A stretch of DNA of 47,966 bases from JAABSX01 sp964480455 (lineage in GTDB: Bacteria; Bacteroidota; Bacteroidia; Cytophagales; Microscillaceae). Under the pieces are notes generated by a model that saw only the letters and a list, made by a program, of their open reading frames with translations, had not been told where the DNA came from and searched no databases. Position numbers and translations under genes: made by a program. Where the stretch lies: positions 1-47,966 of the forward strand of contig CAYZQI010000018.1 in assembly GCA_964480455.1 (NCBI GenBank), written 5' to 3'. Position 1 is the stretch's first letter. Each line of letters begins with the position of its first letter. This document shows positions 9,078 to 17,416 of this stretch, piece by piece.

Positions 9078-9845
9078 GTTCATTTGAAAAATATTTTGTG
9101 CATTTTGGGTAGTTTGCTGGGCTACCTCTTCTAATGTTATCGCTTTTACTTCGGCAAGTTTTTGGGCAATCAGCGGGATATAGCTTGATTCATTGCGTTT
9201 GCCTCTGTGTGGTGTAGGGCTAAGGTAAGGGCTGTCTGTTTCTAGCACTAGGTGCTTCAAATCTATTTCCTTGACTACGGCATCTAAACCACTTTTTTTG
9301 AAAGTGAGCACGCCTCCTATGCCTAAGTAAAAGCCTAGTTCAATTGCCTCTTGCGCTTCGGCTAGTGTGCCTGTGAAGCAATGAAAAATACCTTTTAGCT
9401 TTTCGTCTTTGAGGGGTTCTAAAAGTTCTATGGTTTCTCTGAAAGACTCTCTACAATGAATCACAATGGGCAAATCATACTGCTTGGCAAACCCAACTTG
9501 TATTTTAAAAGCGGCTTGCTGCTCTGGAAGGAGGGTTTTGTCCCAGTACAAATCTGTGCCTATCTCCCCTACTGCTACAAACTTGCGCCGTTTGAGCCAA
9601 TCTTCTACTACATACAAATCGCGTTCAAATCCTTTTTTGATAGAACAGGGGTGAATGCCCATCATCGCAAAGCAATTTTCAGGATATTTTTCTTCTAACT
9701 CTAGCATACCATCAATGGAGGCGGTGTCTATATTGGGTAGATAAAGTTTTTTTACGTTTTGGTCAAAAGCACGAGCAATCATGTCTGCCTGGTCGTTTTT
9801 AAATTGGGCAGCGTAGAGGTGTGCGTGTGTATCTATAAATTCCAT
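9075..9845 (-). CDS. tatD: TatD-family metal-dependent hydrolase/DNase
   Basis: TatD-family hydrolases are TIM-barrel metalloenzymes with DNase (3'-5' exonuclease) activity in the studied members. The 256-residue length is typical. The metal-binding and active-site motifs are all present: FIDTHAHL at the N-terminus, MGIHPC, VAVGEIGTDLYWD (the conserved Glu), IVIHCRES, FHCFTG and LVLETDSPYLSP near residue 200. The TGA stop lies within the last unit of the 24-bp tandem array, so the C-terminus (QNIFQMN) directly borders repeat DNA. It probably forms a unit with the DUF4230 gene 38 bp upstream on the same strand. Confidence 0.92.
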   Translation of the reverse strand: MEFIDTHAHLYAAQFKNDQADMIARAFDQNVKKLYLPNIDTASIDGMLELEEKYPENCFAMMGIHPCSIKKGFERDLYVVEDWLKRRKFVAVGEIGTDLYWDKTLLPEQQAAFKIQVGFAKQYDLPIVIHCRESFRETIELLEPLKDEKLKGIFHCFTGTLAEAQEAIELGFYLGIGGVLTFKKSGLDAVVKEIDLKHLVLETDSPYLSPTPHRGKRNESSYIPLIAQKLAEVKAITLEEVAQQTTQNAQNIFQMN

Positions 9846-9883
9846 TTTTTGCTTGTTTTGGCAAAGTTAGTTCAGTGCTTGAC

Positions 9884-10492
9884 TTACTTCAGCCTTAGGT
9901 TTTGGTTATCTGTTGGAGGCCTTTGCATAAAAACTACTTTTTTATTGCTGATGTCTTCAAACATAGTTTTAAGCAACCTTTCTCCATTTTCGCGGGTTTG
10001 CCCCAAGATATTAGACTCTTTGGCAGTACGTTCTATTTGTTTTTCGGCTGCTTTGAAGGCTTCGCCTATCAGCCTTGGCTCGTCCATAGAGTAAGATTGG
10101 GTATTGTAAATTCGGGTGTCTTTATGATTTATTTTGGCATAGCAAAGTTCAGGTTCGGGCAGGCGTATATAAAGTGTGTCTTCGGTGTCTATTATATCTT
10201 CTGATTTGATTTTTTCTAAATCTATACAGCCTACTGCCTCGCCACTAATAATGAGAATCGCCTTAGAATCAAACCAATAATCATATTCCATTTTATGCTC
10301 TAGCACATCACGAAATTTGTATTTGACCAGCTCTAGCTTGCCCAAAGCCTCTATCTGCTCAAGCACAATGTCGTGGTTAGATACAATTCTGGAAGGCTCA
10401 GAGCTAAATAGGTTAATCCCAAAGCCTCTCACAGCAAAAAATATAAGCAATCCCAGCAAAATAACAATGATAATTGGATAGACGTAACGCAT
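9884..10492 (-). CDS. DUF4230 membrane-anchored protein
   Basis: The 202-residue product has a single N-terminal hydrophobic anchor (VYPIIIVILLGLLIFFAV) followed by a soluble, presumably periplasmic domain. The pattern LEQIEALGKLELVKYKFRDV, then a strand-rich middle (AILIISGEAVGCIDLEKI), then YIRLPEPEL and a helical tail, matches what I know as DUF4230, whose biochemical role is not established. It is transcribed away from the BlaI operon and lies 38 bp upstream of tatD on the same strand, so the two may share a transcript. Confidence 0.8.
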   Translation of the reverse strand: MRYVYPIIIVILLGLLIFFAVRGFGINLFSSEPSRIVSNHDIVLEQIEALGKLELVKYKFRDVLEHKMEYDYWFDSKAILIISGEAVGCIDLEKIKSEDIIDTEDTLYIRLPEPELCYAKINHKDTRIYNTQSYSMDEPRLIGEAFKAAEKQIERTAKESNILGQTRENGERLLKTMFEDISNKKVVFMQRPPTDNQNLRLK

Positions 10493-10631
10493 AATTTTGA
10501 GTCATTGATGATAACAAATAGCCTGAAATTTTATTAGATAGTAATTTAAAATACTGATAACCAGCACTTCATAATTAATTACCTAATTTCATACCCTTAA
10601 TACAAGCAAAGATACATCAGATAGCTGAAAT

Positions 10632-10680
10632 TATTGAATGGTTAGATGGTTTTATGGTTTCCTTGTTGAATGGTTGAATG
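10632..10680. repeat. TGAATGGTT repeat patch
   Basis: Irregular repeats of TTGAATGGTT and ATGGTTTT, the same motif as the patch at 7406. Both patches are followed within about 100 bp by similar words (GAAT..GGTCCAATCTC and GAATGTAATCCAATCAC), so the two may be diverged copies of one intergenic element. The rest of 10493-10785 is AT-rich without a gene. Confidence 0.5.
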
Positions 10681-10785
10681 TAATCCAATCACCTGACCTA
10701 CTAAGCAAATTCTTACTTATTTGATTTTTCATTTTGCACATTCAAGTTGTAAATAAAGAGGAAGAAAAATATTGATTCTTAAAAA

Positions 10786-10830
10786 AACTATAAAAATAGT
10801 TGCTCTACTAGAAAAATAGTAGTATATTTG
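10786..10830 (+). promoter_or_regulatory. BlaI-type operator overlapping a Bacteroidota promoter
   Basis: Two inverted repeats lie directly before the repressor gene: AACTAT-N4-ATAGTT at 10786-10801 and CTACTA-N6-TAGTAG at 10805-10822. The second fits precisely between a TTG at 10800-10802 (-33) and TATATTTG at 10823-10830 (-7, consensus TAnnTTTG). A repressor bound there would block the polymerase. Binding by the adjacent BlaI-like protein is inferred from position and from the CTA/TAG core of known BlaI/MecI operators. Confidence 0.7.
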
Positions 10831-10834
10831 TGTT

Positions 10835-11218
10835 ATGAAAGAACTCACAAAAGCAGAAGAACAAATTATGCAAATGCTGTGGAAAAAAGAACGGGCATTT
10901 GTGAGGGAAATAGTGGAAGAACTCCCTCCCAATAGCAAAGGTAAAAAACCGAGCTATACTACCGTAGCAACAGTATTTAAAGTATTAGAAAGCAAAGGCT
11001 TTGTAAATTATACTGTTCTGGGCAATGTCTATCAGTATTATCCATTGATTTCAAAAGAACAATACAGTGATACACTTATCAGTGGAGTACTGAATAAATA
11101 CTTTGGTGGCTCGCTCAAAGGCTTGGTGTCTTTTTTTGTCAAAAAAGATAAGCTAGAGCTTAAAGAACTCAACGACATTATTGATTTGATAGAAAAAAAT
11201 AAACAAGATGAATCATGA
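10835..11218 (+). CDS. BlaI/MecI/CopY-family transcriptional repressor
   Basis: A 127-residue winged-helix repressor of the BlaI/MecI family. The N-terminus MKELTKAEEQIMQMLWKK and the recognition region KKPSYTTVATVFKVLESKGF (about 36-57) are characteristic, and the C-terminal half forms the dimerisation helices. In the family, the dimer represses its own operon until an M56 membrane peptidase triggers its cleavage. Here the M56 gene follows with a 4-bp ATGA overlap, so the pair is translationally coupled. The ATG lies only four bases after the -7 element, so the mRNA may be leaderless or nearly so. No beta-lactamase gene is in the window, so the regulated function is not antibiotic resistance on this evidence. 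Confidence 0.92.
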   Translation: MKELTKAEEQIMQMLWKKERAFVREIVEELPPNSKGKKPSYTTVATVFKVLESKGFVNYTVLGNVYQYYPLISKEQYSDTLISGVLNKYFGGSLKGLVSFFVKKDKLELKELNDIIDLIEKNKQDES

Positions 11219-12894
11219 GCAGTACTTTATTTACCTATTTATGGCAGGCTAACTTGTACTTAGTTTTGTTTTATATGCTGTACATATTGCTACTACGGCA
11301 AGAAACTTTTTTCCAATGGAATAGGGTCTATCTTTTAGGTTCGGTACTTGTAGCCTTGAGCATTCCCTTATTGCCCAGTCCCGAGTTTGCCGCTGAGTCT
11401 GTAATTATCCAAGAGGTAAGCAATTACAATCCTTTTCCAGAGCGTAATATTGTAGCTTCTCAGATTACTTTTAATGCTAAACAAGCCACTAACCCTGCGC
11501 TAGTGCCTGAAAGCAAACCCTTGATTAGTTTTATAGGCTATCTTTGGGTACTCTACGGCATAGTTTCAATACTCATTCTTTTCCGGCTCGTTGTTTCTTT
11601 GACGTATTTGGGGTATTTATTTTTCAAATTTCCTCGTATTAAGCGACAAGGCTATTGGATAGTACATACATCAAATAATACTTCTTTTTCTTTTTTAAAT
11701 ATTTTATTTTTGGGTAGATGCGCACATCTCAGTACTGAAAATCAATCCAAAATTATACTGCACGAATTGGTACATATCAAGCAATGGCATAGCTTGGATA
11801 TTCTAGGACTTGCTCTACTGACAGGGGCTTTCTGGTGGAATCCTGTGGTATGGCTTTATTTGAAATCTTTACGAAAGATACACGAGTATCTTGCTGACGC
11901 TCAGGTGCTTAGAAGTGGAACAAAAGTTCAAGAATATATGCAGTTACTCATTAGGGAGATGATGGGATATCAGCAATATTACGCAACGCTTCAGTTTGCA
12001 AGACCTTCAACGCTCAGAAATAGGTATGTGATGATGCAACGCCTCGCACAAAGTCCAAAAAGATACCACAGACTCAAACTGTTGCTTGTACTGCCTCTCT
12101 TGGCAATGACCCTAGTCTTACAATGGGCTTGTAATAGGGCAGGTTTTGAGGAAGTCAATTCTTTAACCACAAACACACAAGCATTTCCTGAGGGCTACCG
12201 CCTGCTCAACACATTTTTCAATAAAAAGCCCAATACAACACAACAAGAATATACACTTATTTTAGCAAATGATAATAAATACTTGCTAAGAGTATCACCC
12301 GTAGAGTTTCGTGGAAAAGTGGTCTTATTAGATAAAAACTACCAAAGCCTTCATACTTTCAAGTTTCCTGAACACTCTGCTAACTTCTTTCACAATGATG
12401 CTTATTTTCAAGTAGCTGCTGCTGAGGCTTACAACTTACAAATAATCCCAGAAAAACCACTCAAAGAAACCTTACAAATAGATGTGGCTTACCTTGTAGA
12501 TAAAAAATGGGAAGAGTTCAAAGCACAGAGAGAGGAAAATAGCAGGCGATTTCCACAGCCAAAAATAAATATCAAACCAGTGCTAAAGCTAGTTGAAAAA
12601 GACTTGCTATTTGAAACACAGATGAGTGAAAATTTAAAATACCATTTTAGTATTTTTGATTATACTTCTGAGAAGAATATACCTTACTCAGTCTCAATAA
12701 GTATTCTTGATGCTCAAAATAAACAAATTCATCAGTTTGAATTAAGCCATACACAGCAATACGTAAAAGACTTTCACTTCCAAAAAACAGGAAATTATAC
12801 CTTTAAAGTAAAGACTACACATACCTCACCCAAGCTTGAGCTAATAATGTATGAAGATAACTACCCTGAGGTATCTATCCAAGAAAAAAACTAA
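11215..12894 (+). CDS. BlaR1-like M56 membrane metallopeptidase sensor
   Basis: A 559-residue integral membrane zinc peptidase of family M56. Hydrophobic segments lie near 12-27, 38-53, 103-137, 197-217 and 287-305. The zinc site HELVH is at 183-187 and the third ligand is in HEYLAD (about 223-228), followed by FWWNP-type sequence typical of Bacteroidota members. In BlaR1/MecR1, sensing by the extracytoplasmic part activates the peptidase, which inactivates BlaI. The C-terminal 250 residues after the last membrane segment are not a penicillin-binding domain as in true BlaR1 and resemble nothing I know, so the signal is unknown. ATGA overlap with the repressor upstream; the WG-repeat gene starts 22 bp downstream. 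Confidence 0.9.
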   Translation: MSSTLFTYLWQANLYLVLFYMLYILLLRQETFFQWNRVYLLGSVLVALSIPLLPSPEFAAESVIIQEVSNYNPFPERNIVASQITFNAKQATNPALVPESKPLISFIGYLWVLYGIVSILILFRLVVSLTYLGYLFFKFPRIKRQGYWIVHTSNNTSFSFLNILFLGRCAHLSTENQSKIILHELVHIKQWHSLDILGLALLTGAFWWNPVVWLYLKSLRKIHEYLADAQVLRSGTKVQEYMQLLIREMMGYQQYYATLQFARPSTLRNRYVMMQRLAQSPKRYHRLKLLLVLPLLAMTLVLQWACNRAGFEEVNSLTTNTQAFPEGYRLLNTFFNKKPNTTQQEYTLILANDNKYLLRVSPVEFRGKVVLLDKNYQSLHTFKFPEHSANFFHNDAYFQVAAAEAYNLQIIPEKPLKETLQIDVAYLVDKKWEEFKAQREENSRRFPQPKINIKPVLKLVEKDLLFETQMSENLKYHFSIFDYTSEKNIPYSVSISILDAQNKQIHQFELSHTQQYVKDFHFQKTGNYTFKVKTTHTSPKLELIMYEDNYPEVSIQEKN

Positions 12895-12916
12895 TGCTGA
12901 TTTAACCCTATTCATT

Positions 12917-14326
12917 ATGAAATACAACAAAAAACTAACCCACTACTTCACTCAACAAGCCACCTATCTCAGTTCGGGCTTTGCGCATGAATCTATGCTC
13001 AAAAGCCGTATCAAGATGCTCTCGCGCAAAGCCTCGGCGCAATTGCTCAAAGTAAAGTTTCTTGTATTTCTCCCGCTGTGTCTGTTGAGTGTCTTACTCA
13101 CACTCAGCTTTGCCTTTACGCCTAATGAAATGCTTTTTAAAGTCCGTAAAGAGCGTTTTGTAGGACTTGTCAATGTAAAAGGTGAACAAGTTATTCCTTG
13201 CCAGTATGACGAAATTCAGTCTATTAATGAAGGAAGGATTGCCGTAAAATTGAATGGCTTTTGGGGGTATATCAACCTCAAAAATGAAATAGTAATTCCG
13301 TTTGATTATGAACGTGCTATGATTTTTTGGCAAGGTAAAGCCGTGGTAAAGCAAAAGGAAAAATATGGCATCATCAATAAACAAGGAAAAACAATTCTGC
13401 CCTTTGATTACTCTTGGATAGAATACAAAGCCCAAAACAAACTGAGAGTAGCTGCAAAAAAGATGCGTTATGGCATTATCAATGAAGATGGTAAAATAAT
13501 TTTACCTTTTCAGTTTGATATGGTAAATAATTTCAACGAATATGGTCTGGCACACGTAGAACTAAAAGGCTACCACGGAGCATACAACAAGAAAAAGCAA
13601 GCCGTTATTCCTATTCAATATGATGCACTTGGCAGTTTTGACGAAGAGGGCTGGGCACGTGTAACTTTAGATGAACAGATGGGCTACATAGATTTTAAAA
13701 ATGAGGTAAAAATACCTCTTATCAATGAGTACATTGGGTCATTTCATCAAGATTTGGCTTGGGTAGTTAGAGCAGAAAAGGGTGGGTTTATTAACAGAAA
13801 AAATGAGCTAGTGATTCCTTGCCAGTATGATATGCTAACTTTTGGGAGTAGCCCTGCCCACATTGTCAATATCAAATTTCACCCGAACAAAACTGCTATC
13901 GTACGCAAGGAAGGTAAATATGGACTGATAAATACAAAAAATGAAATCATCTTACCTTTTGACTATGACCATCTCTCTTGGGCATCTAATGAAAAACCTT
14001 TGGTATTTTTGACAAAAGGATTTAAAATGGCGATGCTTCATCTTGGTACACAGCAAAGTACAGGTTTTGTATTTGATGCGCCGCTGTTTTTTGGCAATAC
14101 ACAATTTAGTGATGGCCTAGTGGCGGTAAAGCAAAATGATAAATGGGGCTTCATAGATGAGCAAGGTGCGGTACAAATCCCCTTTGAATATGATGCTAAT
14201 TTCTATCCTTATGGATTTAAAAATGGCTTGACTACTGTCAGAAAAAATAATAAAACTGGCATCATTGATACACAAGGAAGGGTTATTGTACCTTTTGAAT
14301 ACAAAGACATTTTTGGGACATACTGA
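12917..14326 (+). CDS. Membrane-anchored WG-repeat protein, third gene of the BlaI operon
   Basis: A 469-residue protein with one membrane segment (about 46-66) followed by nine or ten WG repeats. Each repeat has the pattern Gly-(Phe/Leu/Ile)-Ile-(Asn/Asp)...(Val/Ile)-(Ile/Leu)-Pro-(Phe/Cys)-x-(Tyr/Phe)-(Asp/Glu). WG repeats form beta-propeller-like ligand or protein-binding surfaces, here presumably outside the cytoplasmic membrane. The first 66 residues (HESMLKSRIKMLSRKAS... then a hydrophobic LKVKFLVFLPLCLLSVLL) look like the region of M56 proteins just after the peptidase domain, as in the neighbour (LRNRYVMMQRLAQSPKRY... LKLLLVLPLLAMTLVL). I chose the ATG at 12917; the longer frame from 12851 would overlap the M56 gene. 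A sensory or substrate role in the same circuit is inferred. Confidence 0.85.
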   Translation: MKYNKKLTHYFTQQATYLSSGFAHESMLKSRIKMLSRKASAQLLKVKFLVFLPLCLLSVLLTLSFAFTPNEMLFKVRKERFVGLVNVKGEQVIPCQYDEIQSINEGRIAVKLNGFWGYINLKNEIVIPFDYERAMIFWQGKAVVKQKEKYGIINKQGKTILPFDYSWIEYKAQNKLRVAAKKMRYGIINEDGKIILPFQFDMVNNFNEYGLAHVELKGYHGAYNKKKQAVIPIQYDALGSFDEEGWARVTLDEQMGYIDFKNEVKIPLINEYIGSFHQDLAWVVRAEKGGFINRKNELVIPCQYDMLTFGSSPAHIVNIKFHPNKTAIVRKEGKYGLINTKNEIILPFDYDHLSWASNEKPLVFLTKGFKMAMLHLGTQQSTGFVFDAPLFFGNTQFSDGLVAVKQNDKWGFIDEQGAVQIPFEYDANFYPYGFKNGLTTVRKNNKTGIIDTQGRVIVPFEYKDIFGTY

Positions 14327-14360
14327 CCCTGAATTGCTCAATGGAAAACAATCAAAATAG

Positions 14361-14506
14361 GTGTGTTACTTGTATAGTCTAAGCAATTGATATTTTATAA
14401 GATTAAAAACCACATAGTATCATAGAACACATAGAGAGGCTTTTTTATGAAATTAAATACAGGCTTTTATTAAAAATTAATTGACTCCACTAAGCAAGTA
14501 ACACAC
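14361..14506. repeat. 12-bp perfect inverted repeat flanking about 120 bp
   Basis: GTGTGTTACTTG at 14361-14372 is perfectly complementary to CAAGTAACACAC at 14495-14506, with partial matching beyond. Both lie between the convergent WG and TPR-SpoIIE genes. The inner part includes an AT-rich patch and an ACCACATAG...AACACATAGAG word. It may be a decayed MITE or a long-range hairpin ending both genes. Confidence 0.4.
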
Positions 14507-14559
14507 TTAAATATCTGGAAAAGCTATTTTTAGTATAAAACTAGCCACCAGATTTCCTC

Positions 14560-16605
14560 TTAGCATTTCACACCAATCACCAGAATATCGTCTATTTGTT
14601 CATTGTCATCGCCCATCCAGTTGTGGAGGGTTTCTTGTAAGATTTGTTTTTGTGTATCTGTGGGCAGTTGATGAACTTCTAAGAGTAGGTTAGCAAGTTT
14701 ACTTGGCAAAAATTTCTTTTTTTGCTTGCCTCCAAATTGGTCTTGAAAGCCATCAGTAAAAATGTAAAAGCTAGTAGGTTGCGAAATATCAAAGCTATGC
14801 TTGGTAAAGATGCGGTCTTTTTCTAACTGAAGCCCTCCTATCCCAAATTTATTTCCTTTTATTTTTTGCATTTTACCCTCTTGCACAATCACCAAGGGAT
14901 TGTGCGCCCCTGCAAATTCAAGTTTTTTGCCTTTTTTATCAATCATACAGAGTGCCAAGTCCATACCATCTCTATTTTCGTTGAGTTCTTGTTTGAGTGT
15001 TTTGCGTACTTCTATGTGCATTTGTGTCAGGATTTTATCTACTTCCCAGGTTTCTCTATCTAGCACAATATGATTCAAGATAGAGTCTGCAATCATGCTC
15101 ATAAATGCGCCAGGCACGCCGTGTCCTGTGCAGTCTATGGCTGCAATAATTACTTTTTCTTCTGTGGGGTGTGTTTCAATCCAATAAAAATCACCACTGA
15201 CTACATCTCTGGGCTGAAAAAACACAAAATACTCAGGAATTAGCCTTGCCAAGTCTGCTTGAATGGGTAGCAGCGCATTTTGGATACGGCTGGCATAGTT
15301 GAGGCTGGCATTAATATTTTTATTTTTGAGTTCTATTTCATTTCTTTGCCTTTCTATGGCATCTCTTTGTGAGGCTATTTCTTCTTTCTGTTGGTTGATT
15401 TCGGCATTTTTAATTTTTAGGTCTTTATTGGTTTTTTGCTGTGCGAGGTTACTTCGGTAGAGAAAGAAAGCCAATATCAATACAATTCCTCCACCTAGCC
15501 CTAATAGCTGAGAGATGCGCTGCTGTGCTGCAAGATTTTTGGCTTGTAGTGCTTGGTTACTTCGGAGCAGTTCATTTTCCTTTTCTTTTTTTTCGGTTTC
15601 GTAAAGTATTTGCATCTGCGCCATTTTGCGTGCGCTAATTTCATTGTAGATAGAGTCTTTCACTTGGGCATAAAGCTGTTGGTAGCGGTAAGCCTCACCC
15701 ATTTGTTGGCTTTGTGCGTACACGTCTGCCAAGGTAGCGTAGGTCTCTTTTGTCCAATCTTTCAGCCCTGTGGACTGAGCAACTTCTAGGGCTTGGTAGG
15801 CATAATAGAGCGCACTATCTATTTGATTTTGCTTCTGGAAGATGTGCGATACAGCAAGTAGGTATTCTGCTTCGCCGTTGGGGTCGTCAATTGCCCTAAA
15901 AATTCTCAGTGCACCCTTGGTGAGCTGCAATGCCCGCCTAAAATCTCCTTTTTTGAAATAAATCTTTCCGAGTATGCCCGAGGTATAGGCCTCATTGTCG
16001 TAAAGCTCTAACTGTAGGCTGATTTGATAGGCTTTTTGCTCATATTCTAGAGCACTCTTAAAGTCGCCCTCCTCATAATATATCTCTCCGATGTTAAGTA
16101 AGTAAGTAGAAATCATGGTAGAGTCTTGCAATACTTCGGCATATTTGAGGGCTTTTTGGTAGTAAAGCAGTGCTTCATTGTATTTTTTTTGTCTAAAATA
16201 GAGTACGCCAATGTTGTTGCTCAAAGAAGCCTCTCCGTGCATATCTTTTGCTTCATCATAAATTTTGAGTGCCTTAATTTTATAATTTAAGGCAGTGACA
16301 TAATCTCCCTGATAGCCATAAATAGACCCTAGCAAATCTAGTGCGCGGGCTTGCCTGCTTTTTTGCCTAGTCTTTTGTGCAAAATTAAGTGATGACTTAG
16401 CAAAAGCAACACTTTTGCTGAAGTCTGTACCGATGTATTCGTGAGCGAGTTCAAGATAAATCTCAGTTTTTAGGCTGTCGTGGCTACTTTTTATTTGATT
16501 GAAAAGGCTATCTGCATATTGATTTTGTGCCGTTGTTTTTGTAAGATTACAAAAATATAAACAGCCAAAAAAAAGGTATTTAAGACAGTAGTGTTTGCGC
16601 TTCAC
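14560..16605 (-). CDS. TPR-domain membrane SpoIIE/PP2C-type Ser/Thr phosphatase
   Basis: A 681-residue regulator with signal peptide (first 26 residues), about seven TPR units (about 30-320; e.g. ALNYKIKALKIYDEAKD, ALLYYQKALKYAEVLQD), a membrane helix (LLGLGGGIVLILAFFLY, about 366-383), a coiled coil rich in Glu, Lys and Gln, and a cytoplasmic SpoIIE/PP2C phosphatase domain (about 430-681). Metal-binding residues are in VSGDFYWIE, AAIDCTGHGVPGAFMS and FTDGFQDQFGG, with a final DDILVIGVK. The family dephosphorylates anti-anti-sigma or STAS partners. Phosphatases with this exact TPR-TM-coiled coil-SpoIIE layout are common in Cytophagales. The extracytoplasmic TPR part presumably senses a ligand. 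Single gene; all catalytic Asp residues appear intact. Confidence 0.9.
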   Translation of the reverse strand: MKRKHYCLKYLFFGCLYFCNLTKTTAQNQYADSLFNQIKSSHDSLKTEIYLELAHEYIGTDFSKSVAFAKSSLNFAQKTRQKSRQARALDLLGSIYGYQGDYVTALNYKIKALKIYDEAKDMHGEASLSNNIGVLYFRQKKYNEALLYYQKALKYAEVLQDSTMISTYLLNIGEIYYEEGDFKSALEYEQKAYQISLQLELYDNEAYTSGILGKIYFKKGDFRRALQLTKGALRIFRAIDDPNGEAEYLLAVSHIFQKQNQIDSALYYAYQALEVAQSTGLKDWTKETYATLADVYAQSQQMGEAYRYQQLYAQVKDSIYNEISARKMAQMQILYETEKKEKENELLRSNQALQAKNLAAQQRISQLLGLGGGIVLILAFFLYRSNLAQQKTNKDLKIKNAEINQQKEEIASQRDAIERQRNEIELKNKNINASLNYASRIQNALLPIQADLARLIPEYFVFFQPRDVVSGDFYWIETHPTEEKVIIAAIDCTGHGVPGAFMSMIADSILNHIVLDRETWEVDKILTQMHIEVRKTLKQELNENRDGMDLALCMIDKKGKKLEFAGAHNPLVIVQEGKMQKIKGNKFGIGGLQLEKDRIFTKHSFDISQPTSFYIFTDGFQDQFGGKQKKKFLPSKLANLLLEVHQLPTDTQKQILQETLHNWMGDDNEQIDDILVIGVKC

Positions 16606-16825
16606 CTAATAATTTTAAAAGATTGTATGACCTTTTTGTATTTATAAAAAATAACTTGGTTACTTTGATTTATAAGTTACTGATAATGAATATTTTAATC
16701 TTTCACAATTCACAACTCGTAATTTATACTTTCTTTAACTAGCTTCCAAAAGTAAAGCCAAAAGATGAATCTATCATCAAATCAAGGTAGTTTTTCCGAT
16801 TATCAGTTGCGCATCTGTACTTTGT

Positions 16826-17314
16826 TCATTGTTGCGAGGGTATCCATTCAAACATTTCATAGTGCTGGTTATTCATGCCAATAGCTTGATAGACCTTTAC
16901 TGCTTTTTGATTACTTTTATCAACATATAGCCGAATACCACACAAATCTTCTGATGTCTGCACCTGTTTTTGGAAAAAACGATATACCTCAGAGAAAATG
17001 CCATTGCCTCTCAATTCAGTTTTGAGGTAGAGGGATTGTATCCAGAGAATAGTGCCATTGCGCCAGTCACTCCATTCTTTTGTAATCAATACACAGCCCA
17101 CTATCTCTCCCAAATCGGTAGTGAACGTATAGTAAATCCCCTTGTGAGGGTCTTGCAGCAAGGCAATTACCCCTTGATTTACTACCTCAGGACTGAGGTC
17201 AAAATCTTCAGTTTCCTTTGCCATTTTTATCTGTAATGCTGCAATAGAGGGCGCATCAGCAAGGGCTGCCTCTTGAATAAAAATCTGTTCTTTGAGTAGA
17301 TATTTTTGAAGCAT
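16826..17314 (-). CDS. GNAT-family N-acetyltransferase
   Basis: A 162-residue acyl-CoA transferase of the GNAT fold. It shows an N-terminal IQEAALADAPSIAALQIKM helix region, the central strand GEIVGCVLITKEWSDWRNG, then IQSLYLKTELRGNGIF, which is the acetyl-CoA binding loop (RxxGxG variant RGNGIF), and the C-terminal LYVDKSNQKAVKVYQAIGM typical of the family. Substrate cannot be predicted; family members with this layout acetylate amines or protein N-termini. It stands alone, divergent from the lipoprotein gene at 17417 across about 100 bp. Confidence 0.88.
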   Translation of the reverse strand: MLQKYLLKEQIFIQEAALADAPSIAALQIKMAKETEDFDLSPEVVNQGVIALLQDPHKGIYYTFTTDLGEIVGCVLITKEWSDWRNGTILWIQSLYLKTELRGNGIFSEVYRFFQKQVQTSEDLCGIRLYVDKSNQKAVKVYQAIGMNNQHYEMFEWIPSQQ

Positions 17315-17416
17315 ATTGCTTTTTAGGGTAAAATTTGAAAATAAAACGCATTAGAAATTTAAAACTAAATAAATCTTTTTAAATTCACGCTTAAATCAAT
17401 CTCATTAGATACAATT

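Noticed and set aside
10835..12894. Beta-lactam resistance locus
   Set aside because: There is no beta-lactamase gene and the M56 protein lacks a penicillin-binding sensor domain; BlaI/M56 pairs in this phylum often serve other circuits.
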